DNA of 64,000 bases from SAR202 cluster bacterium (GCA_009392285.1 VFGU01000013.1:1-64000); one strand, 5' to 3'; shown: positions 38,845 through 48,453, counted from the first letter of the stretch. Numbers and translations are program-made. Notes: generated from the letters alone by a model not told the origin.

Positions 38845-39384
38845 ATGAATATGAAAATGATCCGAATAATATTTCCTCTTCTTTTGCTATCGCTAGTTTT
38901 AATCTCATGTGAAGCAGCTGACTCATTGTCAGGAGGAAAAGACCCTAAAATGAATAATAATAAAGATATGATGAGAGGGGACAGAGAGAGGATGGAGATG
39001 GAGATGATGAGAGACAGAGAGAGGATGGAGATGGAGATGATGAGAGACAGAGAGAGGATGGAGATGGAGAGAAGGAATTTTGGCATGCAAGACGAGCAGA
39101 TGAAGATGGATAAACAAAGAAGGCAAGATGAAATGAATTTTGAAAAGGAGAGAATTGCTGCAGACGAAGAAAGAAGAAAACTAGATAAAGAGATGCAAAA
39201 AGAAATGATTGCCATGGAAGAATCTAGATTAAATATGGAAAAAGAAATGATGAAAATGCGTCTTGAATATGAAAAAGAAATAATGCAACTTCAAATAGAG
39301 CATGAAAAAGCTATGTACGATTTAAGAATTCAAGGAGAAACAGATATTCTAGAAGCTAAGAAAGGTCTTCAGTCTCAACCGTAA
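38845..39384 (+). CDS. Lipoprotein with Met/Glu/Arg-rich charged helical repeat domain
   Basis: Lipobox LLSLVLISCEAAD; RDRERMEMEMM repeats followed by long Glu/Lys/Met-rich predicted helix. Confidence 0.65.
   Translation: MNMKMIRIIFPLLLLSLVLISCEAADSLSGGKDPKMNNNKDMMRGDRERMEMEMMRDRERMEMEMMRDRERMEMERRNFGMQDEQMKMDKQRRQDEMNFEKERIAADEERRKLDKEMQKEMIAMEESRLNMEKEMMKMRLEYEKEIMQLQIEHEKAMYDLRIQGETDILEAKKGLQSQP
38971..39072 (+). repeat. Three in-frame 33-nt-class tandem repeats (first copy 36 nt)
   Basis: atgagagacagagagaggatggagatggagatg-type unit, encodes M-R-D-R-E-R-M-E-M-E-M. Confidence 0.9.
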
Positions 39385-40566
39385 TTAATTGCCAGTATTA
39401 TCTGGCCAAGCACCCCCATAAAAACCTTCATTATTTCTTTCTGGAAGAGACCTTTTAAACTCTTTATAAGGATAATCATTTAATTTTTCTTCATTCAAAG
39501 CTATACCTAAACCAGGAGAATCATTTAGTGTTATATACCCATCTACTGGAATAAGTGGCCTATCAGAGATAACTAAGCCTACATCTTCGAATGGCATAAA
39601 ATACTCTGTTATTAAAAAATTAGGCATAGTTATTGATGCATGCAAAGTAGAAGCAAGAGCAATTGTCGTAGAATTATAATTATGAGGTGACATAGCAACT
39701 TGACTCGCTTCGGCCATAGCCCCTATTTCTTTTAACTCAAGTATGCCTCCAGTATTCGCAACATCTGGATTTATTATATCGGCACATTTTTTTGAGAATA
39801 CTTCTGGATAAGCATTTTTTGTATACAATGCTTCTCCAGTAACTACGGGCATATTTATAGAGCTTCTAATTTCAGATAAGTTATCCAAAAATTCTGGAGG
39901 ACATGGCTCCTCAAACCAAAAAATATCAAATTCTTCAATTTCATTGGCAAATTTAATTGCAGTCATTGGGGAAAATCTTCTGTGTACTTCAATCAATAAA
40001 TCAACATCATCACCTACCGCATTCCTTACTTGCCTAACAGTTTCAATTGATTGTTTCATGTTATTGCTAGAAATTGCTGATCTAAATGGGCCTGGGATTG
40101 GATCAAACTTCAAGGCTGTAAAACCTTTTTCAATCGTCAGTTTGGCTTTCTCAGCATAGTCTTCAGGTTTTGTTGAGCCGGCGTACCAACCGTTTGCATA
40201 TACTCTGAGTTTTCCTCTACATGGCCCACCTAAAAGTTTATTCACTGGCTGATTTGTTGCTTTTCCGCATATATCCCAAAGCGCTTGCTCAATTCCACTT
40301 AAAGCAGAATATATTTCCATGGAACCTCTTCTAGATGAATAGTCATCAAAAACTATTTGATTAAAATATTTTATTTCAAAAGGATCTCTCCCAATAAGAT
40401 AAGTTGATAGATGGTCAATATGAACAACTATTGTTTTATCTCTATCCGATTGCGTATAGCATTCCCCCCAACCAACTAGGCCATTGTCAGTTGTAACTTT
40501 AACAAAAAGAAGGTTCTTGCCCCATCCAGGATTTACCAAAAAATGATCTACACTCTTTACTTTCAT
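39385..40566 (-). CDS. Enolase-superfamily enzyme (mandelate racemase/muconate lactonizing; galactonate dehydratase-like)
   Basis: GWGECYTQSDRDKTIV, LLGGPCRGKLRVYANGWY, DLLIEVHRRFSP, FWFEEPCPPE, VVTGEALYT, SPHNYNSTTIALA. Confidence 0.9.
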   Translation of the reverse strand: MKVKSVDHFLVNPGWGKNLLFVKVTTDNGLVGWGECYTQSDRDKTIVVHIDHLSTYLIGRDPFEIKYFNQIVFDDYSSRRGSMEIYSALSGIEQALWDICGKATNQPVNKLLGGPCRGKLRVYANGWYAGSTKPEDYAEKAKLTIEKGFTALKFDPIPGPFRSAISSNNMKQSIETVRQVRNAVGDDVDLLIEVHRRFSPMTAIKFANEIEEFDIFWFEEPCPPEFLDNLSEIRSSINMPVVTGEALYTKNAYPEVFSKKCADIINPDVANTGGILELKEIGAMAEASQVAMSPHNYNSTTIALASTLHASITMPNFLITEYFMPFEDVGLVISDRPLIPVDGYITLNDSPGLGIALNEEKLNDYPYKEFKRSLPERNNEGFYGGAWPDNTGN

Positions 40567-40577
40567 TTACCTCTCCT

Positions 40578-41471
40578 TTAGTAAGGCATCTTTCTTTTAG
40601 TATATTTTCTGCCTTCTTCAGCTAATTCAGGATCACCACCTGAGATGATTCTTGCTCCAGTATCAATAACCTTTTTCAATGCTTCTACTTTTTCACCGTC
40701 TCCATGTACACCTCCAAGAAACCTTACTCCATTTTTTTCACAGGCATTGTTTACTCTTGTTCTTGCTTCTTCAACTCTTTCATCATCATGATCTCCTCTA
40801 ACCAACCCCATTGACATATGCATATCTCCGGGGCCCATCTCGGCCCATGCAATGCCAGGGACAGTAAATATTTGCTCACAATGATTAAGTCCTCTAACTG
40901 TTTCAATTTTTAATCCTAATAAAAGTTCTCCGTCAGGATTTATAGGCCAAGGGTCTGCTTTAGAAAGATATTCATCTCTATCAACACCCCAAATAGGAGC
41001 TGCAGTATTCTCAGACCCAACTCCACGCGTTCCTTTACTTAAACCTTTCCCAACTCCATTCATATTCGTTGGGTACCTGCAAGCCTCAACGAACGCTCTT
41101 ACTGCATCAGCACTTTCTGCGGTACATAATAATATCCCATGTACCCCTCTCGCCAATATTTGCCTAATTTGCCAAGCATTATATTTGATAATATTTTCTT
41201 CAGTTCCTTCTACAGGCAATTCTACTATTACTGGAGGTGTTCTGTGTCCTGATTTTGTAGGCCCTCCATCCACAAGACCTCTTAAATAATTATCTAGTCC
41301 TGTCATATCAAAACACCCATGTTCCATACCTACATTAATATAATCTGCCCAAGTTTGAGAATCTTCTAGTCCCTGCTCATATGTCAAAACATGACCAGAA
41401 TGCGGGCCCATATAATATATCGGCTGGTCTTGATCCAATAGTTCGATGGCTCTATTTATTCTTTTTGGCAT
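40578..41471 (-). CDS. HpcH/HpaI-type aldolase family protein (long subfamily)
   Basis: INVGMEHGCFDMTGLDNYLRGL, ARGVHGILLCTAESADAVRAFVEACRYPTN, IFTVPGIAWAEMGPGDMHMSMG; paralogous to 29903-30796. Confidence 0.82.
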   Translation of the reverse strand: MPKRINRAIELLDQDQPIYYMGPHSGHVLTYEQGLEDSQTWADYINVGMEHGCFDMTGLDNYLRGLVDGGPTKSGHRTPPVIVELPVEGTEENIIKYNAWQIRQILARGVHGILLCTAESADAVRAFVEACRYPTNMNGVGKGLSKGTRGVGSENTAAPIWGVDRDEYLSKADPWPINPDGELLLGLKIETVRGLNHCEQIFTVPGIAWAEMGPGDMHMSMGLVRGDHDDERVEEARTRVNNACEKNGVRFLGGVHGDGEKVEALKKVIDTGARIISGGDPELAEEGRKYTKRKMPY

Positions 41472-41522
41472 TTTGACCTCTCTTAACAAATATTATTTAC
41501 ATAAGAATAGCAACATTTTAAA

Positions 41523-41993
41523 ATGAATAACAGTTTGAATTTAGTACTATACAATCCAGAAATACCTCAGAACACAGGCAATATAATTAGACTATGCCAT
41601 AACACAGGCACTAGACTTCACTTAATCAAGCCTCTGGGTTTCAATTTTCAGGATAATAAACTAAAAAGGGCCCATATGGATTATGACAAGGGCAATAAAC
41701 CTATTATTCATAATTCCTTTAACCATTTTGTTGAATCCGAAAAACCAAAAAAATTATATGCAGTTGATACTCATGGAGAAGACAATTACTCCGATATTAA
41801 TTATGAAGGATCAGAATATTTTATTTTTGGAAGTGAAAGCTCTGGCTTACCAAAAGATGTCTTTTTTGATAAGTCTATTTCTAATAGAATCAAAATTCCG
41901 ATGAAAAAAGATAGCAGAAGTATAAACCTCTCAAACTCTGTAGCAATAGTATTATATGAATCATTAAGACAAATTAATTTTAATAATCTTTAA
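41523..41993 (+). CDS. trmL: tRNA (cytidine(34)-2'-O)-methyltransferase, SpoU family
   Basis: LYNPEIPQNTGNIIRLCHNTGTRLHLIKPLGF, FIFGSESSGLPKD, RIKIPMKKDSRSINLSNSVAIVLYE. Confidence 0.9.
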   Translation: MNNSLNLVLYNPEIPQNTGNIIRLCHNTGTRLHLIKPLGFNFQDNKLKRAHMDYDKGNKPIIHNSFNHFVESEKPKKLYAVDTHGEDNYSDINYEGSEYFIFGSESSGLPKDVFFDKSISNRIKIPMKKDSRSINLSNSVAIVLYESLRQINFNNL

Positions 41994-41994
41994 T

Positions 41995-42534
41995 ATGACC
42001 ACTGAAGAAATAATAGTATCAATCGTAAGAGTGCTTGGGGCTCTTCCAGTATTAAAGTATGCATTATTTGGATCAATATTTGCTGTACTAGTTGATCTTT
42101 CTGATTTATTCATTATCGGAAATTTGAAACTAGGCGGAGTAAGAAATTATCAAGATCTTGATAAAATACTAGACCTTGCCTATATGGCAACATTTCTTTT
42201 AGTTTCGCTAAGATGGACTGGCCTAGAAAAAAGAGTTTCTATATTTCTTTTCTCTTTCAGGATAATAGGAATGGTTTTATTCGAAATAACAGGAAGTAGG
42301 ATCATTTTATTTTCATTTCCTAATATTTTTGAATTTTGGATAATAGGAATTTCTTACCTGAAATTAAGAAATAAAAATCAAATAATTTCTAAAAATAAAT
42401 TATATTACGTACTTTCTATAGCTTTTGTTTTAAAAATGACCCAAGAGTGGATTCTTCACTGGAATAGATTTCTAGATAACTATGCAATGGGGGACATATT
42501 ATCTGTTATAAAAGATATCTTTATTTTCCTCTAA
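41995..42534 (+). CDS. Hypothetical multi-pass membrane protein
   Basis: Several hydrophobic stretches in a 179-aa ORF adjacent to trmL-like gene on the same strand. Confidence 0.6.
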   Translation: MTTEEIIVSIVRVLGALPVLKYALFGSIFAVLVDLSDLFIIGNLKLGGVRNYQDLDKILDLAYMATFLLVSLRWTGLEKRVSIFLFSFRIIGMVLFEITGSRIILFSFPNIFEFWIIGISYLKLRNKNQIISKNKLYYVLSIAFVLKMTQEWILHWNRFLDNYAMGDILSVIKDIFIFL

Positions 42535-45391
42535 ACATTTGAAGAAAAGTGGTGCCAACAGTCACTACTATACCAATCATTGCGAGTGTACCAGGATCTG
42601 AAAGATTATCAGTTACTCCACCCTGCCTTACAGTACCTGCAATTGGGTTACCAAAAAAACCTCTCTCACCTTCCTGATAAAGTTCATTATTTTCAATTAC
42701 AGTTTGCATGTTTTGGTATTGCCTTTGATCAAACTCTAAGTCTCTCAATCTCTGGTCATATTCAGAATCAATTTCATATTGTCTCTCTAAATACCATCTA
42801 TCATAATCACTTAGCATCTCTTGATATTCTTCTTCAGATAAATTTTGTTCAGATCTTCTTCTTTCTAATTCTTCTAGCCTAATGCTAGATTCGTTTTCTA
42901 GATTCATTACTGATTCATTATAAAATCTGTCGGTTTCGCTTTGTCTTGCGGTCAAATCAGTTTGCATTTGCATCATTTCAGCTTCCAATTGAGCCTGATC
43001 CATAGATAATCTTTGCTTCTCTAATTCTGCTTGAAATTTAACTTCTTCTTTCTGATTTTGGTAATCCATAAATTGATTTTCATAATCAAGCTGAATCTGC
43101 TGACGTCTCAAATCCCATTGCATTTCTCTTCTCTCAAGCTCCATAGCCATTTGCTGATTTCCATATGCAATATTCATTTCTACGTCTTGAAGACTAGATT
43201 CCTCTCGGAGCTTATAATCTTCGAATTCAAATTTATGACGCTCTAGTAATGAGGCTCTTTCTCTTTCTCTGTTACTAACAAAAGTTACAATTTCTTGTTC
43301 TCTTATAGCTTTTTCATTCTCCATAGCCTTAGTAACATTTTCTTTGTTTCTTGCATATCTATTTTCGCTATCAGCATCTTGAAATGTTTTCTCATCCTCA
43401 AGATCCCAAATAGATCTTTGGTTATCGCTAAATGCATCTTCTAATTCTCTTGCTCTGTCTGTTTCAACATCTTCCTTGTCTCTTGCTTTTCTTTTGTTAT
43501 GGTAGTCAACTGCCTCTTGGTCTCCGTCTCGTATATTCTCCTGGATTATGTCGTTCCAATAGCCATCAAGATATATCAGATAATCATCCCACCTATTATT
43601 AATCTCGCCAGCCCTATTTTGATACTCCCAATCAATAGATTGCAATTCATTGGTATACCATATTCTGGTTTCTTCAATTTCTCTAAGTCGATCTTGTTCA
43701 ACTTCATCCAATCGTCTTTGGTATTCAAAGGTTTGCCAGTTTTCTGAATCCTCTTTCTTTGCTTTAAGGTCATATTGAGTCATTTCATCAAAATCGGTTA
43801 ATTCGTATTGATGGCGAGTCTTCAAGTCTTTTAGTTGAAATTCCCATTGATACTTAACATCTTCAATAGCTCTATTATTCATATCCACATTCTGATTGTG
43901 CTGTTGCATATAACTGTCAATTTCAAGTTCTAGCATTTTTAGTTCAGATTCTCTTATATATTCTAATTCAGCTATATAACTATTTATTCTGTCCATTTCT
44001 AACTGAACCTGCTTGTCATACTGATCTTCTAGAGATTCTTCTTGTTTAAAAATATCATTAACTCCGCCACCTACATCAACCTTTAATCCTATTGCGCCTA
44101 CTCCTATTTCTAAAGCCCCTTCTGATCCATCTAGTCCTTTTTCATAAAAAGACCAGCTTATTGGTGAGCCATCCGTGAGATCTAAACGATAATCCAGATC
44201 CTGTCCTATAATAAAATCTGCCATTCCGGCAATGCTTACATTACTATTATCTGCGAAATGACCGCTTTCATAGTTGTCGCCAATGTATCTCTTAACCATT
44301 ATTTGACCATTTCGAGTGATATATGCAATTCCTTCTCCTGCTGGACTAACTTCAGGAAAAGCAGCCGTACAACAACCTGTTCCACCTCTGTGGCTTGTGT
44401 TTGTTGCAAAAGCTTGACTAGAGGTTAAATACTCTGGGCTTTCATCATCAATGCCATGCTCACATGTGACTATTATCTTTTCCGAATCATCCTCAATGCC
44501 ATGCTCACCATCATCAGGAATCCAGCCAGTAGTATGATAAGCAAATACTTCTGCTCTAGGATCACAATTAACAGTCCCGTCATCATTCATAAGCCCTGGG
44601 ATACGCCAATAATTTTGAACATCAGTACCCAATTGATCATTAGATCCAAAATCACCTCTAATTATTATAGGGCTGCCAATAAACTGAATATCATCTCCTT
44701 TGTGCCTAGAAATTGCAGGTACTGAAATTACTCCATCTGACCATAAACGAACTGCGCCTTCAGGTGTCATAGCCGTAAGGAAATCTCCGTCAGGTGCAAA
44801 ATATGGATCCCAAATCTGATCAATATCTCCTATTTTTTTAAATGCATCAATTTTTCCCAAGGCTGAAGATCCAATTTGATCATAAAAATTAATATAATAA
44901 ACTTGGCTTTTGCCCTGAATATCCGAATCAAATGCTAGCTTTGATCCTGTAGGATCCCAAGTTGGATTTCTTGAATTAAAATTAGAATTTTTTTCTCTTC
45001 CTATAGTCATTGGGTACCATTCAGACGTATCTTCCAGATTAATTGCTGCGATCCAGTATTTAAAATTTGGGTTATATCCGTAGAAATCACAATCAGTCGC
45101 AAATGCTAGCCATTTTCCATTTGGGGACAAAGAAGGATCTCTTTGATTACATTCACCCTGATCTAAGATCCCGTCAAGCCTTACTAAGAATTTTCTGCCA
45201 TTTTCCCAGTCGGTATCAGCATCCCAAACAACTATATCTCTATCAGGCGTACTAGATTCTTCAAATGTAACATAAGCTAATCTTCCATACGAAGACCATG
45301 AACCACTTGCATCAATCCTAGAATCACTAAAACTGAATGCACTTGCAATTAATACAACTATAAATAATCTCGAAAAAAATTTTATAAACAT
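42521..45391 (-). CDS. Large envelope protein: signal peptide, TolB/WD40-like propeller, long coiled coil, C-terminal TM segment
   Basis: N-terminal hydrophobic signal; DPSLSPNGKWLAFATD, PTWDPTGSKLAFDSD, DPYFAPDGDFLTAM blades; about 400 aa of E/Q/R/Y-rich helix; DPGTLAMIGIVVTVGTTFLQMFRGK end. Confidence 0.8.
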   Translation of the reverse strand: MFIKFFSRLFIVVLIASAFSFSDSRIDASGSWSSYGRLAYVTFEESSTPDRDIVVWDADTDWENGRKFLVRLDGILDQGECNQRDPSLSPNGKWLAFATDCDFYGYNPNFKYWIAAINLEDTSEWYPMTIGREKNSNFNSRNPTWDPTGSKLAFDSDIQGKSQVYYINFYDQIGSSALGKIDAFKKIGDIDQIWDPYFAPDGDFLTAMTPEGAVRLWSDGVISVPAISRHKGDDIQFIGSPIIIRGDFGSNDQLGTDVQNYWRIPGLMNDDGTVNCDPRAEVFAYHTTGWIPDDGEHGIEDDSEKIIVTCEHGIDDESPEYLTSSQAFATNTSHRGGTGCCTAAFPEVSPAGEGIAYITRNGQIMVKRYIGDNYESGHFADNSNVSIAGMADFIIGQDLDYRLDLTDGSPISWSFYEKGLDGSEGALEIGVGAIGLKVDVGGGVNDIFKQEESLEDQYDKQVQLEMDRINSYIAELEYIRESELKMLELEIDSYMQQHNQNVDMNNRAIEDVKYQWEFQLKDLKTRHQYELTDFDEMTQYDLKAKKEDSENWQTFEYQRRLDEVEQDRLREIEETRIWYTNELQSIDWEYQNRAGEINNRWDDYLIYLDGYWNDIIQENIRDGDQEAVDYHNKRKARDKEDVETDRARELEDAFSDNQRSIWDLEDEKTFQDADSENRYARNKENVTKAMENEKAIREQEIVTFVSNRERERASLLERHKFEFEDYKLREESSLQDVEMNIAYGNQQMAMELERREMQWDLRRQQIQLDYENQFMDYQNQKEEVKFQAELEKQRLSMDQAQLEAEMMQMQTDLTARQSETDRFYNESVMNLENESSIRLEELERRRSEQNLSEEEYQEMLSDYDRWYLERQYEIDSEYDQRLRDLEFDQRQYQNMQTVIENNELYQEGERGFFGNPIAGTVRQGGVTDNLSDPGTLAMIGIVVTVGTTFLQMFRGK

Positions 45392-45498
45392 ACGTAAGTC
45401 ATTTTATATTAAATCTCATTTGTAATACAGATATTTTCTAATTTCTTATTTAATCTGATAAATTTATATAATAATTTTAGAATAGGAGCTTAACTAAA

Positions 45499-46026
45499 AT
45501 GAAAAAAGAATTAATTCTCGGCATATTTTTATCTACTTTGTTTGTATTTGGTTGCGGAGGTTCTGATGGAGAAAGTTCATCACAATCTGACGAAGGCCCT
45601 AAATATTTTGAAATAATCAACGCAGATAAAACTTATACGATGGATGACGTAAAAGCCGCAGGACTAAAAGGCACTAAAACTTTCAAGACTGATGCAGTTG
45701 ATAAAAAAACCGGAGAAGCACTTACGCCAGGCGCAACAGAAATTGTATTAGGATTCTTCAAAAGTTCTTCTGGACCGAAAGATATTGAAGTCAGATTGTA
45801 TGGCTCTCATCAAGATGCTGTAGACCTAGGTCAAGCTCCTGCAGAATCAATCACAGAAAAACCTTCTAATTTAGTTGGGAACTCATCTGTAACTACTCTT
45901 GCTGATGCTGGAGTAGGTATGAAAGGTAGCACCAAATATGGTGGGTACGCAATAAATGGAAATATGGTTATTCTTTGCGAAAGAGAACTTCAAGCTTGCC
46001 TTGATTTCATTGAGAAATTACCTTAA
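45499..46026 (+). CDS. Small lipoprotein, paralogous family
   Basis: Lipobox LFVFGCGGSDG; KTYTMDDVKAAGLKGTKTFK; IEVRLYGSHQDAVDLGQ; KYGGYAINGNMVILCE. Confidence 0.82.
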   Translation: MKKELILGIFLSTLFVFGCGGSDGESSSQSDEGPKYFEIINADKTYTMDDVKAAGLKGTKTFKTDAVDKKTGEALTPGATEIVLGFFKSSSGPKDIEVRLYGSHQDAVDLGQAPAESITEKPSNLVGNSSVTTLADAGVGMKGSTKYGGYAINGNMVILCERELQACLDFIEKLP

Positions 46027-46028
46027 AT

Positions 46029-46355
46029 TTATTCAGCAAAATTTTCAAAAAGGTTCAAATTAATTTCCTGATTTTTTGATATTTCACGAAATCTTATTTC
46101 TAATTTTTTGGTAATACGCCAAGAATTCAATGTAGTTAAGTGATGTTTCGAGGATCTAGATAGAAAGTCATTCCTTTCTAAATTCTTTATTGCTTTATCG
46201 AAATTAATCTTGATTACATTTTTTCTATGAGTATTTTTTATTTCCTCTTTTATAAATGCTTCAGAAAATTCTGTTAAATAAGAATCATTGTGACTGAACG
46301 ACGAATTATTATATATAGAATAAATTATTAAAATTTCCAAATTCATATCAACCAT
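46029..46355 (-). CDS. Hypothetical protein
   Basis: 108-aa ORF filling the gap between two coding regions; no recognisable family. Confidence 0.35.
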   Translation of the reverse strand: MVDMNLEILIIYSIYNNSSFSHNDSYLTEFSEAFIKEEIKNTHRKNVIKINFDKAIKNLERNDFLSRSSKHHLTTLNSWRITKKLEIRFREISKNQEINLNLFENFAE

Positions 46356-46398
46356 ATTGTCATAAAATTTAATATTGTGAGATAGTTATTTCTATAAA

Positions 46399-47154
46399 AT
46401 GAATAATAATGATAACAAAATAGCTGTAATCACAGGTGCTGCTCGCGGAAATGGAAAAGCAACTGCACTGAGCCTTGGTAGGTCAGGGTCTTCTCTATAC
46501 CTTACTGATCTTAATTCTCAAGAACTAGAGGAAACAATAACTGATATAAAAAATGAGGGAATTGATGTATCAGGCGGGGTATATGACGCAAGTAAAATTT
46601 CTGACGCTAAAATTTTAATTGATGATGTTATTAAAAACTGCGGAAGAATAGACATACTGGTAAATAATGCGGGAGCATCAAAGCCAGTAAAATTTCCTGA
46701 TGTAGATGAAGATACTTGGGATTGGGTATTAGATCTTAACTTAAAAGGGCCCTACTTTATTATGCAAGAGGCTGCCAAACATATGATGAAGCAAAAATCT
46801 GGATCAATAGTTAACATAGCTTCAATCTCTGCTTCAGGAGGAATGACATCATCTCCTTCATATGCGATTGCAAAAGCTGGTGTTGTTACTATGACAGTTA
46901 CTGCAGCAGCATATCTTGCAGAATACGGTATTAGAGTTAATGCTGTATCTCCTGGAATAGTAAATACACAATTCCATGATGAGGTTAAGGTAACCAATCC
47001 AGATGTGCTTGACCAACAAGTAAAATCTATCCCGCTTGGAAGACTTGCAGAACCAGAAGATATTGCTTCTACAATAAGTTTTATTACCTCGGATGAAGCA
47101 AGTTATATCACTGGAGAAATTATTACAGTAGGTGGCGGCAAAAATAGTCTATGA
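46399..47154 (+). CDS. Short-chain dehydrogenase/reductase
   Basis: VITGAARGNGKATALSLG, NNAGASKPV, SYAIAKAGVVTMT, TGEIITVGGG. Confidence 0.9.
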   Translation: MNNNDNKIAVITGAARGNGKATALSLGRSGSSLYLTDLNSQELEETITDIKNEGIDVSGGVYDASKISDAKILIDDVIKNCGRIDILVNNAGASKPVKFPDVDEDTWDWVLDLNLKGPYFIMQEAAKHMMKQKSGSIVNIASISASGGMTSSPSYAIAKAGVVTMTVTAAAYLAEYGIRVNAVSPGIVNTQFHDEVKVTNPDVLDQQVKSIPLGRLAEPEDIASTISFITSDEASYITGEIITVGGGKNSL

Positions 47155-47178
47155 ATATTAAGACTCTAAATCCTGTCT

Positions 47179-48453
47179 TTAATCAATAATATATTTAGAC
47201 CTAATATCATTGACTATAAATTCTGCATCCTCTCCTACACCGATAAACTGAGCAGATTTTGAAGTATGCATCCATTGCAATCCCATGAAATATAATCCAT
47301 TGTGCCTAGTTACGCCCCTTCTTTGAATAGGATGGCCGTTCTTGTCAGTTAATTCCAACTTTATCCAATCAAAATTATATCTGAATCCTGTTGCCCATAT
47401 TACGCTTGAAATAGATGGAGATAGTGTCATTTCTGGCACAGAATTAATATTCCCTTTATTTATTCTTTTATCTCTTATTACACTGCTAGGAGGCGTCACC
47501 ATATTTTCTCGAATAATAAAATCGTCTACTCTTTTGGACCAATTTATAGCGAAATCATCAGAAAATTTTAGATTCTCGTATAAATCATCATTAAAAATTA
47601 CTTTGTTATCTGAACAACTGTAAACAGAGCCACAAAGATTCAAGCCTTTTTCATAAAGATCCATCAAATTAATATCATGGCCCCCTCTGCCTCCAGAAGT
47701 ATGAGGGCTACACTTCCATCTATCGTTAAATGGAACTTCATCCACTGTTTTATCAAATAAACCCATCTTATAATTCCACCAAGATGAATCTTTTCCTTTA
47801 TATTTTCTTAATCTTCTGCCACATTTACTTACAGCCAACCAAACTTCTTTTCCTGATTCAATCAAATCTTCAGCTATTTGAGCACCTGATTGACCTGACC
47901 CGACAACCAAAACCCCACCTTCAGACAACTGTTTATGATTTTTGTATTCTGCCGAATGAATTTGAAAAATATTATTACTGAGATCTGAGTTTATTTTTGG
48001 AATATAAGAATTTCCGAATGCACCTGATGCAACTATGACTATATCCGATCTTATAACTCGTTTTGAAGTAACTATTTTATAACTCTCTTTTTCTTTAGTT
48101 ACAGCATCTACATTTTCATTAGTATAAATTTTTGAACCAACAAAACCTCCAAAAGATTTAAGATATTCGATTGTCTGTGACTTGTTCAAAAATCCGTCGG
48201 GATTTTTTGAAGGAAAAAATTTGGTACCAAATCCAAATTCTGGAATCTTAATAGCCCAGTTAGGATTAACAAGAGAAAAATTATCCCATCTCTCATTTAT
48301 CCAAGTATTGGCCACCTCTCCCCTCTCCAGTATGATGTGAGAAATATTTTTTTTAGTTAAATAATAACTAGCACAAAGCCCAGCTACACCTGCCCCAATA
48401 ATTATCACTGGCAAATTTGTCTTTTGTTTGCTTGCTAAATCATTCAAGATCAT
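47179..48453 (-). CDS. FMO/CzcO-like NAD(P)/FAD-dependent oxidoreductase
   Basis: VIIIGAGVAGLCASYYLTKKNISHIILERG, VLVVGSGQSGAQIAEDLIESGKEVWLAVS, VIWATGFRYNFDW. Confidence 0.87.
   Translation of the reverse strand: MILNDLASKQKTNLPVIIIGAGVAGLCASYYLTKKNISHIILERGEVANTWINERWDNFSLVNPNWAIKIPEFGFGTKFFPSKNPDGFLNKSQTIEYLKSFGGFVGSKIYTNENVDAVTKEKESYKIVTSKRVIRSDIVIVASGAFGNSYIPKINSDLSNNIFQIHSAEYKNHKQLSEGGVLVVGSGQSGAQIAEDLIESGKEVWLAVSKCGRRLRKYKGKDSSWWNYKMGLFDKTVDEVPFNDRWKCSPHTSGGRGGHDINLMDLYEKGLNLCGSVYSCSDNKVIFNDDLYENLKFSDDFAINWSKRVDDFIIRENMVTPPSSVIRDKRINKGNINSVPEMTLSPSISSVIWATGFRYNFDWIKLELTDKNGHPIQRRGVTRHNGLYFMGLQWMHTSKSAQFIGVGEDAEFIVNDIRSKYIID

Noticed and set aside
38971-39072. Possible CRISPR array
   Set aside because: Adjacent 33-nt units with no spacers, in frame within a CDS; a tandem coding repeat
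38929-39126. 65-aa HLHPLSVSHH histidine-rich ORF
   Set aside because: Antisense frame of the tandem repeat, no start or RBS support; not a real His-rich protein
38625-39215. 196-aa minus-strand ORF rich in SISILSLSLI repeats
   Set aside because: Antisense to the VOC gene and the GA-rich repeats of the lipoprotein gene; its low complexity is just the complement of the repeats
43576-43773. Small same-strand and antisense ORFs inside the giant coiled-coil gene
   Set aside because: Out-of-frame openings in a long AT-rich, Glu/Gln-rich coding region; the 956-aa frame explains the sequence
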